13,646 bases of DNA from Alphaproteobacteria bacterium (lineage in GTDB: Bacteria; Pseudomonadota; Alphaproteobacteria; Sphingomonadales; Sphingomonadaceae). Below the pieces are notes generated by a model that searched no databases, was not told the origin of the DNA, and saw nothing but the letters and a program-made list of their open reading frames with translations. The stretch covers positions 1-13,646 of the forward strand of contig JADCGM010000138.1 of NCBI GenBank assembly GCA_020249025.1, given 5' to 3'. The stretch's first letter is position 1. Each line of letters begins with the position of its first letter. This document shows, piece by piece, positions 1 to 5,319 of this stretch. The translations under genes were made by a program, and so were the position numbers.

Positions 1-276
1 ATATATGTTATTTCCATTAACTTCTATGTTTGTTTCAATGGATATACCTCCTTTCTTTGCTCCGCTCATCTCGCGAACATCGTACCTCAGGCCAAATTTC
101 TTGAGTTCCTTGAGCGCCGCTTCAAGGCCGGAGTTTCTGAGAGTCTCCCGTGATGCTTCCATATTTTGCTGTGCTTCGAGTTCTTTCTCTCTTTGCACGC
201 CCCGGCCGACGGTCATATCCGCATCTGCCTTTGCAAAAGCGCTTCTCAGAAGTCCTTTCAGATGGTCATAATCCAT
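1..276 (-). CDS. Hypothetical protein, N-terminal part (runs off the left edge)
   Basis: Reading the minus strand from the ATG at 276 gives 92 codons with no stop before base 1, so only the N-terminus is here. A good ribosome binding site (GGAGGA, rc of 278-283) lies a few bases upstream of the ATG, and an AT-rich promoter-like region precedes it, which supports a real gene. The protein begins MDYDHLKGLLRSAFAKADAD. Residues about 27-62 are rich in Glu, Lys, Gln and Ala and probably helical or coiled-coil. The visible end (about 70-92) turns to Gly, Ile and Asn residues and looks like beta structure. There is no signal peptide or membrane segment. Codons such as AGA, ATA and AAT and the low GC contrast with every other gene in the window and suggest acquired DNA. 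I do not recognise a family and assign no function. Confidence 0.7.
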   Translation of the reverse strand, partial: MDYDHLKGLLRSAFAKADADMTVGRGVQREKELEAQQNMEASRETLRNSGLEAALKELKKFGLRYDVREMSGAKKGGISIETNIEVNGNNIY

Positions 277-369
277 CCTATCCTCCACTTTTCTTGAATG
301 TTGCTTTAGAAAGCATCAATTTTATGATAATGATTCGCAGTTAACATATAGTTACTAAGTAGATATTCG

Positions 370-397
370 ATAATATAGTTGCATTATTCATTTTCAA
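370..397 (-). promoter_or_regulatory. Candidate sigma70-type promoter for the minus-strand partial gene
   Basis: On the minus strand a TTGAAA hexamer (rc of 392-397) is followed by 16 bases and then TATTAT (rc of 370-375), close to the housekeeping consensus. It lies about 95 bases upstream of the ATG at 276, in the most AT-rich stretch of the window. AT-rich DNA gives such matches by chance, so this is only a candidate. Confidence 0.35.
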
Positions 398-536
398 TAT
401 TTCATTTCTGCTCGATTTTGGCGTCCCCTTCGGGCGGGCTTTATCGCTGGCGCGACGGAACCCCCTGTGGGGTTTCCGCCCATGCGGGTGGCAATCCCTG
501 ACGCGCGATAGGGCGGCGTTGCCGCCCCATTGATGA

Positions 537-559
537 GCGCCGCCAGCGGCGCGGTTTTT
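537..559 (+). terminator. Candidate rho-independent terminator or attenuator in the ardC leader
   Basis: GCGCCGC (537-543) and GCGGCGC (546-552) form a strong GC stem with a very short loop, followed by GG and five T residues (555-559). No plus-strand gene lies just upstream. If functional it would therefore act on transcripts entering from the left or as an attenuator ahead of ardC. Confidence 0.5.
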
Positions 560-700
560 CCAGTTTCGAGGAAGAAAGAAGCTCTGCCTCTCTCTCCCTG
601 CAAGGTGCCGCTTTGGGGCCGTGGCTCGCTTTGCTGCGCCCGCACCACCCCCGGCACCGGACCTTGCTCCCTCTCTCACCGCCCCTCGCCGGGTCGGCAG

Positions 701-723
701 GGGTCATGCGCGGCGCATGACCC
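701..723. promoter_or_regulatory. Perfect 23-bp dyad just upstream of ardC (possible operator)
   Basis: GGGTCATGCGC (701-711) and GCGCATGACCC (713-723) are exact inverted copies around one central G. The dyad ends 29 bases before the ardC ATG and 16 bases before its ribosome binding site. This position suits a repressor operator over the promoter or start region, or an RNA hairpin that hides the ribosome binding site. Antirestriction genes of plasmids are often under dedicated repressors. Which protein would bind here is unknown. Confidence 0.5.
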
Positions 724-752
724 GCTGCGCGGATCAGAAGGGAGCAAACACC

Positions 753-1667
753 ATGACCAAGCACACCACCAAACAAGACCCCCATAGCCGCATCACCGAC
801 CGGATTCTTGCCGAGCAGGAACAGGGCACCCGCCCTTGGCTCAAACCGTGGAGTGGGGGAGACATGGCCGCATCGGGGCAGACCCGCCCCTTGCGTGCCA
901 CCGGCCAGCCCTATCGCGGCATCAATGTTCTGTTGCTGTGGATCGAGGCGCAGGCATCCGGCTTTGTCACCCCGTCATGGATGACCTACCGCCAAGCCCA
1001 AGCCTTGGGCGCGCAGGTGCGCAAAGGCGAGCGCGGCGCAACCGTGGTTTACTACGGCGACAGCAATAAGACCGTGCGCGACGAGCAGACCGGAGAGGAC
1101 AGCGAACAGCGATTCCGCTTCCTCAAAACCTACACCGTGTTCAACGTGACGCAGATCGACGGACTCCCCGAGCGCTATCATTACGTGCCGGAACCCGCGC
1201 CGGAGGTCGAGCGCATCGAAGCCGCCGATGCTTTCTTCGAGCGCATCCCCGCGACTGTGAACCACGGCGGCGACAAGGCTTATTATATCCCGTCAGCCGA
1301 CAGGATTCAGTTGCCGCCCTTTGCGGCTTTCCACGACGCCCACGGATATTACACCACGCGCGGACATGAAACTGTCCACTGGACGAGCCACAAGAGCCGC
1401 CTTGATCGTTCATTCGGGCGCGAGAAATGGGGCGATGAAGGCTATGCCCGCGAGGAGCTTGTTGCCGAGCTTGGCGCGGCCTTCCTTGCCGCCGATCTTG
1501 GTTTGGCGATTGAGCCGCGCCCCGATCATGCCAGCTATATCGCAAGCTGGGTTAAGGTCTTGCAGAACGACACCCGCGCCATCGTGCAGGCCGCCGCCCA
1601 CGCCGAGCGTGCCGTTGCCTACCTGCACCAACTGGCGAACCCCGAGGAGGTCAAAGAGGCGGCATGA
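753..1667 (+). CDS. ardC: ArdC-type antirestriction protein (ssDNA-binding domain plus zincin-like metallopeptidase domain)
   Basis: The 304-residue product has the two-part layout of plasmid ArdC proteins. An N-terminal ArdC single-stranded-DNA-binding domain covers about residues 10-135 (SRITDRILAEQEQGTRPWLKPW, GQPYRGINVLLLW, VFNVTQIDGLPE). A C-terminal zincin-like domain carries HETVH at 205-209 and EELVAE at 234-239, the expected zinc ligands and catalytic Glu. Known ArdC proteins protect incoming conjugative DNA from host restriction in the recipient cell. The start at 753 has GGGAG nine bases upstream. The frame stays open upstream to 621, but that extension is low-complexity Ala/Pro/Arg and overlaps the dyad at 701-723. 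The gene stands alone here, with a terminator-like hairpin after it. ArdC genes belong to plasmids and integrative elements, which marks this end of the window as mobile DNA. Family certain; activity inferred. Confidence 0.9.
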   Translation: MTKHTTKQDPHSRITDRILAEQEQGTRPWLKPWSGGDMAASGQTRPLRATGQPYRGINVLLLWIEAQASGFVTPSWMTYRQAQALGAQVRKGERGATVVYYGDSNKTVRDEQTGEDSEQRFRFLKTYTVFNVTQIDGLPERYHYVPEPAPEVERIEAADAFFERIPATVNHGGDKAYYIPSADRIQLPPFAAFHDAHGYYTTRGHETVHWTSHKSRLDRSFGREKWGDEGYAREELVAELGAAFLAADLGLAIEPRPDHASYIASWVKVLQNDTRAIVQAAAHAERAVAYLHQLANPEEVKEAA

Positions 1668-1681
1668 GCCGCCGACAGAGA

Positions 1682-1709
1682 GCGCCGCCCCGACAGGGGC
1701 GGCGCACTT
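1682..1709 (+). terminator. Strong GC hairpin after ardC
   Basis: GCGCCGCCCC (1682-1691) and GGGGCGGCGC (1696-1705) form a perfect 10-bp stem with the loop GACA, 14 bases after the ardC stop codon. It is followed by ACTTCGTTT, only a weak T tract, so termination may be inefficient or partly factor-dependent. Confidence 0.55.
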
Positions 1710-1737
1710 CGTTTGACCCGCACCACCCGCCCCAATG

Positions 1738-1769
1738 CGTGGGCCGCTCGCTGACGCTCGCGGCCCACG
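1738..1769. repeat. 10-bp inverted repeat with 12-nt loop
   Basis: CGTGGGCCGC (1738-1747) pairs exactly with GCGGCCCACG (1760-1769) across a 12-nt loop. It has no T tract, so it is not a classical terminator. It may be a secondary terminator-like or structural element behind ardC. Confidence 0.45.
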
Positions 1770-1867
1770 GTATTCCGCCCTGGCCCCGGAACCCGCCCCA
1801 CCGCACGACAGCCGTTTACACCGCCCGTCAGACGTGGAATGATCGACCTGTGAGATCGGTAGCTTGC

Positions 1868-1902
1868 GCAGAATCCCCTGTGGCATGATCGCCACATTCT
1901 GC
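1868..1902. repeat. Bulged inverted repeat
   Basis: GCAGAA (1868-1873) pairs with TTCTGC (1897-1902), and TGTGGC (1879-1884) with GCCACA (1891-1896). This gives 12 paired bases around a 6-nt loop with a 5-nt bulge (1874-1878) on one side. Its right arm runs directly into the first CTGCACA repeat. The two-part arms recall sites of recombination or replication proteins, but no function can be assigned. Confidence 0.4.
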
Positions 1903-1939
1903 ACAAAATCGGCTGGATTTCCTGCACAACATCTGCACA
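1899..1939. repeat. Three direct CTGCACA repeats spaced 23 and 11 bp
   Basis: CTGCACA occurs at 1899-1905, 1922-1928 and 1933-1939, all in the same orientation. Start-to-start distances of 23 and 11 bp are about two turns and one turn of the helix, so the copies lie on one face of the DNA. This suits cooperative protein binding, such as a regulator, iteron or recombinase arm site. The match could be chance for a 7-mer. Confidence 0.4.
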
Positions 1940-2104
1940 GGCAAAAATAGGCCGCTTTATGCCTTATATCTCAATATCTTATTTTTCGTCGAACCTTTCG
2001 CTGGAATGACGACAAGAGTTTTGGGGCGCCGCCCGTGACACCACCGGCCGACCGGTCACCGCCGCACTTGCCGCACCGCCCGCTCGCCCCCTATCCCCGC
2101 TCCC

Positions 2105-2716
2105 ATGCCGCGCACCGTTCCCACCTATGACCGCGAGGCCGCGCATGGCGGGGTGGTCGCCGGTGTCGACGAGGTCGGGCGCGGGCCGCTCGCAGGACCG
2201 GTCGTCGCAGCGGCGGTGATTCTGGATCCCGCGCGAATTCCGCCCGGGCTCGCCGATTCGAAGGCCTTGAGCGCCGCGCGGCGCGAATCATTGGCGGCGG
2301 AGCTGCGCGGCTGCGCCCGCATCGGTATCGGCGCGGCCAGCGTCGCCGAGATCGATCGCATCAACATCCTGCAGGCGACCTACCTCGCCATGACCCGCGC
2401 GGTGGCGGCGCTCAGGGTCGCGCCCGACCTCGTGCTCGTCGATGGAAATCGTTGTCCGCCATGGACTTGGCCGAGCCAGACGGTGGTCAAGGGCGACGCC
2501 CATTGCCTGTCGATCGCCGCCGCCAGCATCGTCGCCAAGGTCTGTCGCGACCGGCTGATGGCGCGGCTCGATGCGCGACATCCGGGCTTCGGTTGGGCGC
2601 AAAATGCCGGGTACGGCACCGAATCCCATCGAATCGCGCTGGAACGCCTTGGCCCCACCCGGCACCATCGCATGAGCTTCGCGCCCGTTGCCCAATTCGC
2701 GAAGGCGAGCCGTTGA
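2105..2716 (+). CDS. rnhB: Ribonuclease HII
   Basis: This cytoplasmic enzyme cuts RNA in RNA-DNA hybrids and begins removal of ribonucleotides misincorporated into DNA. The 203-residue product has normal family length and the RNase HII signatures: VDEVGRGPLAGPV at 21-33 (catalytic D22, E23), DSKALSAARRE at 51-61, VDGNRCP at 112-118 (D113), and KGDAHCLSIAAASIVAKVCRDR at 129-150 (D131). The four acidic metal ligands are all present. The ATG at 2105 keeps a short lead before the first strand, but no clear Shine-Dalgarno sequence precedes it. A downstream GTG at 2153 would cut too close to D22. The stop overlaps the first GANTC site of the cluster ahead of ccrM. The rnhB-ccrM neighbourhood is recurrent in alphaproteobacteria and argues that the chromosome proper begins here. 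Confidence 0.95.
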   Translation: MPRTVPTYDREAAHGGVVAGVDEVGRGPLAGPVVAAAVILDPARIPPGLADSKALSAARRESLAAELRGCARIGIGAASVAEIDRINILQATYLAMTRAVAALRVAPDLVLVDGNRCPPWTWPSQTVVKGDAHCLSIAAASIVAKVCRDRLMARLDARHPGFGWAQNAGYGTESHRIALERLGPTRHHRMSFAPVAQFAKASR

Positions 2717-2876
2717 GTCCTTTCGGCCACACCCCAATCCCTAGGGGGCGGAGTTATCCACAGACTCCACTAATGGTGAGCCCGGATTCGTTTCGCGACA
2801 AAATCTGAACACAATCGCCCAAGCTGCTGATTCCGCCTCGATTCCACCCCGTTGACCGCAGGGAGTCGCCTGACTC
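2715..2876. promoter_or_regulatory. Cluster of seven GANTC sites upstream of ccrM
   Basis: GANTC, the sequence methylated by CcrM enzymes, occurs at 2715, 2763, 2785, 2829, 2840, 2863 and 2872 (first base of each). By eye only about ten such sites lie in the following 10.8 kb, so the cluster is strongly enriched. A TTGACC hexamer at 2852-2857 is a possible -35 element, which would place the last two sites inside the promoter; no good -10 is visible. In Caulobacter, GANTC sites in the ccrM promoter region make expression depend on methylation state. The same autoregulation is inferred here. Confidence 0.6.
2754..2762 (+). promoter_or_regulatory. Perfect DnaA box upstream of ccrM
   Basis: TTATCCACA matches the strong DnaA box exactly and directly abuts the GANTC site at 2763-2767. 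It lies about 150 bases before the ccrM start. A single box is not an origin; DnaA could act here as a transcription factor linking ccrM expression to replication. A chance match to one 9-mer somewhere in a window this size is possible. Confidence 0.5.
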
Positions 2877-2913
2877 ACCTTGTGCGCGGGCAAAGATCAG
2901 ACGGGGGATTTCC

Positions 2914-3996
2914 GTGGTTTCCAAGCTGCCGCTCGACCGTGTGCTGGTCGAGGATTGCATTGCTGCGATGAACGCGCTGCCGGCGAAGTCGGTCGACATG
3001 ATCTTCGCCGATCCGCCCTATAATCTGCAGCTCGGCGGCGACCTGTGGCGGCCCGAAGGCGGCATGGTCGACGCGGTCGACGACGCCTGGGACAAGTTCG
3101 ACAGCTTCGCGACCTACGACCGCTTCACCCGCGAGTGGCTCGCCGCGGCCCGCCGCGTGCTAAAGGACGACGGCACGATCTGGGTGATCGGGTCCTACCA
3201 CAACATTTTCCGCGTCGGCGCGTCGCTGCAGGACCTCGGCTACTGGATCCTCAACGACATCGTGTGGCGCAAGTCGAACCCGATGCCGAACTTCAAGGGC
3301 ACGCGCTTCACCAACGCGCACGAGACGATGATCTGGTGCTCGAAGTCCGAGGATGCGCGCTACACCTTCAATTACCACGCCATGAAGGCGCTCAACGAAG
3401 ACCTGCAGATGCGCTCCGACTGGGTGCTGCCGATCTGCACGGGCGGCGAGCGCGTCAAGGTGGAGGGCGTCAAGGCGCACCCGACGCAGAAGCCCGAGGC
3501 GCTGCTCTACCGAATCATCATGGCCTGCACGCAGCCCGGCGACGTCATCCTCGATCCCTTCTTCGGATCGGGCACGACCGGCGCGGTGGCGAAGCTGCTC
3601 GACCGCCGCTTCATCGGCATCGAGCGCGAGGAGAAATACGCCAAGGTCGCGCGCAAGCGCATCGACGCGGTGACGCCGATGTCGAACGAGGCGCTGTCGG
3701 TGATGGCGAGCAAGCGCGCCCAGCCGCGCATCCCCTTCGGCACGCTCGTCGAGACGGGCATGGTCAAGCCGGGCGCCGAACTCGTCGACCTGTCGCGGAA
3801 GTATCGCGCCCGGGTGCGCGCCGACGGCAGCCTTGCGCTCGGCGACAGCGCCGGCTCGATCCACCAGATGGGCGCGCGTGCGCAGGGCCAGCCGAGCTGC
3901 AACGGCTGGACCTTCTGGCACGTCGAGGACGCGGGGAAGCTCGTGCCCATCGACGCCATGCGCCAGCAGTATCGCGAGACCGTCGGGACGGCGTGA
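2914..3996 (+). CDS. ccrM: Cell-cycle regulated adenine-N6 DNA methyltransferase, GANTC-specific (CcrM)
   Basis: CcrM transfers a methyl group from S-adenosylmethionine to adenine in GANTC late in the cell cycle, restoring full methylation after replication and timing gene expression. The 360-residue product has the length of the Caulobacter enzyme. The catalytic DPPY is at 33-36 (FADPPYNLQLGGDLWRP), followed by the central target-recognition region, HPTQKPEALLYRI at 189-201 and the SAM-binding DPFFGSGTTGAVA at 214-226. This order (DPPY first) is the beta class. The C-terminal region, about residues 265-360, is the extra DNA-binding domain typical of CcrM and ends in NGWTFWHVEDAGKLVPID. The start is a GTG at 2914 with GGGGGAT upstream; there is no ATG alternative. 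No restriction gene is adjacent, so this is a solitary methyltransferase. GANTC sites and a DnaA box lie in its upstream region. Confidence 0.95.
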   Translation: MVSKLPLDRVLVEDCIAAMNALPAKSVDMIFADPPYNLQLGGDLWRPEGGMVDAVDDAWDKFDSFATYDRFTREWLAAARRVLKDDGTIWVIGSYHNIFRVGASLQDLGYWILNDIVWRKSNPMPNFKGTRFTNAHETMIWCSKSEDARYTFNYHAMKALNEDLQMRSDWVLPICTGGERVKVEGVKAHPTQKPEALLYRIIMACTQPGDVILDPFFGSGTTGAVAKLLDRRFIGIEREEKYAKVARKRIDAVTPMSNEALSVMASKRAQPRIPFGTLVETGMVKPGAELVDLSRKYRARVRADGSLALGDSAGSIHQMGARAQGQPSCNGWTFWHVEDAGKLVPIDAMRQQYRETVGTA

Positions 3997-4030
3997 CGGG
4001 GGTCTGAGAGGTCGCGGCGGTTCGGGCCTC

Positions 4031-4155
4031 ACCTCACCCTTTCCCTCTCCATCAAGGAGAGGGAGACGTCGACGATTGGGCCAGGTTCTCAGGCCGCACG
4101 CCTCGCCCCGCCGTTTGGGCCTCCCTCTCCTTGATGGAGAGGGTAAGGGTGAGGT
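4031..4155. repeat. Long inverted repeat between ccrM and folP, each arm a hairpin
   Basis: Two 35-nt arms (4031-4065 and 4121-4155) are inverted copies with one mismatch, separated by 55 nt. Each arm also folds alone: CCCTCTCC and GGAGAGGG around a 5-nt loop (stems 4043-4050/4056-4063 and 4123-4130/4136-4143). The outer part reads ACCTCACCCT. It resembles intergenic palindromic repeats common in GC-rich alphaproteobacteria. It sits 34 bases after the ccrM stop and could act as a terminator or mRNA-stabilising element, though T tracts are absent. The ccrM-folP gap (222 bp) holds nothing else that I can see. Confidence 0.75.
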
Positions 4156-4218
4156 GGGGCGGGGGCCGGCCGCATCATCGCCGATGATCCTCGCCCCCGC
4201 GGCGTGTATGAAGCCCCC

Positions 4219-5319
4219 ATGCAGCTCTATCTCCGCCCCACCGCCTTCGTCGACGCGCCGTTCGGGCAGGACGGACGGGTGGCGCGGCTGGCCGGGGGGC
4301 TGTGCTGGTTCTCTGCGGTCGAGCTGATCGTTCAGGAGGGCGTGCGCCGGGCCCGGCAGGAGCTGGTGGCGGTCGAGCGGCTGGAGGCGGCGCGGGCCGG
4401 GCTCGATCCGGCGCTGCACGGGCGGTTCGATAGGCTGTGGCGGGCGCTGACCGCGCCGCGTGCGCCGTGGACGCTCGGCGACCGGACGCTGCGCTTCGAT
4501 CAGCCCGCCGTCATGGGCATCCTCAACGTCACACCCGACAGCTTTTCGGACGGCGGGCGCTTCGCCGATCCCGGCCCGGCGGTGGCGGCGGCGGTCGACA
4601 TGGCGGCGGCGGGTGCGGCGATCGTCGACATCGGCGGGGAGTCGACGCGGCCGGGCGCAGAGACGGTCTGGGAGGACGACGAGATCGCCCGCGTCGCGCC
4701 GGTGCTGGAGGCGCTGCGCCCGGCGGGCGTCACTGTCTCCATCGACACGCGCAAGGCGGGCGTGATGCGCGCGGCGCTCGACCGCGGGGCGGCGATCGTC
4801 AACGACGTGTCCGCGCTGACCTGGGACGACCGCGCGCTGGCGACGGTGGCGGCGGCCGGCTGCCCGGTCGTGCTCATGCATCATCAGGGCGATCCGCAGA
4901 CGATGCAGCGCGATCCCCGCTACGACGACGTGCTGCTCGACGTGTTCGACTGGCTGGAAGCGCGGGTCGAGGCGACGGTGGCGGCAGGTGTCGCGCGGGA
5001 GCGGATCGCGGTCGATCCCGGCATCGGCTTCGGCAAGACCGTGAAGCACAATCTCGACCTGCTGAACGGGCTGTCGCTGCTCCACGGCCTCGGCTGCCCG
5101 GTGCTGCTCGGGGCGAGCCGCAAGCGTTTCATCGGCGCGCTGTCGGGCGAGGCTGCGGCCGAGGCGCGGCTGGGCGGCTCGGTCGCGGTCGCGGCAGCCG
5201 GGCTGGCGCAGGGCGTCCAGCTGCTCCGCGTCCACGACGTGCCCGAGACGGTGCAGGCGATGCGCGTCTGGCGCGGGCTGCGCGATGCAGCCCTGACGCC
5301 TACTCCGCCGCCAGCCTGA
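4219..5319 (+). CDS. folP: Dihydropteroate synthase with N-terminal extension
   Basis: FolP joins 6-hydroxymethyl-dihydropterin diphosphate to p-aminobenzoate to make dihydropteroate in folate synthesis, and is the sulfonamide target. With M1 at 4219 the product has 366 residues. The TIM-barrel domain starts near 94 and has all signatures: MGILNVTPDSFSDGG (99-113), VDIGGESTRPGA (136-147), SIDTRK (174-179), NDVSAL (195-200), DPGIGFGKT (266-274), GASRKRFIG (298-306) and RVHD (337-340). Usual FolP length is about 270-290, so the first 93 residues are extra. They include LYLRPTAFVDAPFG and a hydrophobic stretch near 22-38 of unknown role. A GTG at 4204 would add five residues (MYEAP), and neither start has a strong ribosome binding site. 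The last 20 bases overlap the convergent HDO-type gene. Confidence 0.93.
   Translation: MQLYLRPTAFVDAPFGQDGRVARLAGGLCWFSAVELIVQEGVRRARQELVAVERLEAARAGLDPALHGRFDRLWRALTAPRAPWTLGDRTLRFDQPAVMGILNVTPDSFSDGGRFADPGPAVAAAVDMAAAGAAIVDIGGESTRPGAETVWEDDEIARVAPVLEALRPAGVTVSIDTRKAGVMRAALDRGAAIVNDVSALTWDDRALATVAAAGCPVVLMHHQGDPQTMQRDPRYDDVLLDVFDWLEARVEATVAAGVARERIAVDPGIGFGKTVKHNLDLLNGLSLLHGLGCPVLLGASRKRFIGALSGEAAAEARLGGSVAVAAAGLAQGVQLLRVHDVPETVQAMRVWRGLRDAALTPTPPPA

Larger units (their letters stand above)
416..752 (+). other. Non-coding leader upstream of ardC with several hairpins
   Basis: No convincing gene is present; open frames on both strands lack recognisable protein features. GC content rises sharply near base 415. 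The stretch holds a hairpin at 456-478 (CGGAA-c-CCCC / GGGG-t-TTCCG, one mismatch, 3-nt loop), one at 511-527 (GGGCGGC / GCCGCCC, 3-nt loop), one at 537-559 followed by T residues, and a perfect dyad at 701-723. The ardC ribosome binding site (GGGAG, 740-744) closes the leader. The arrangement resembles an untranslated leader with possible attenuation, but no promoter could be placed with confidence. Confidence 0.5.
1706..2104. other. Gene-free stretch between ardC and rnhB; probable edge of the acquired segment
   Basis: I see no supported gene in these 399 bases; the open frames running back from here are antisense to ardC. The stretch holds an inverted repeat at 1738-1769, a bulged hairpin at 1868-1902, three CTGCACA repeats at 1899-1939, and an AT-rich section at about 1940-2000 that could carry the rnhB promoter. 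The change from mobile-type to core genes falls somewhere in this interval. No tRNA gene or duplicated attachment core could be identified, and the other end of the element is not visible. Confidence 0.5.

Noticed and set aside
326..336. Fur-box-like GATAATGATTC in the promoter region of the minus-strand partial gene
   Set aside because: Only about half of the 19-bp consensus is present and the DNA is AT-rich, so a chance match is likely.
5..344. Two small plus-strand frames (5-271 and 150-344)
   Set aside because: They are antisense to the minus-strand partial gene, which has the better ribosome binding site and a plausible protein composition.
621..752. Longer ArdC start at 621
   Set aside because: The added residues are low-complexity and cover the 23-bp dyad; the ATG at 753 has a good ribosome binding site and begins the conserved domain.
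1410..1927. Minus-strand frames from 1927 and 1904 back into ardC
   Set aside because: They are antisense to ardC, change character across the hairpin at 1682-1705, and have no ribosome binding site or recognisable domain.
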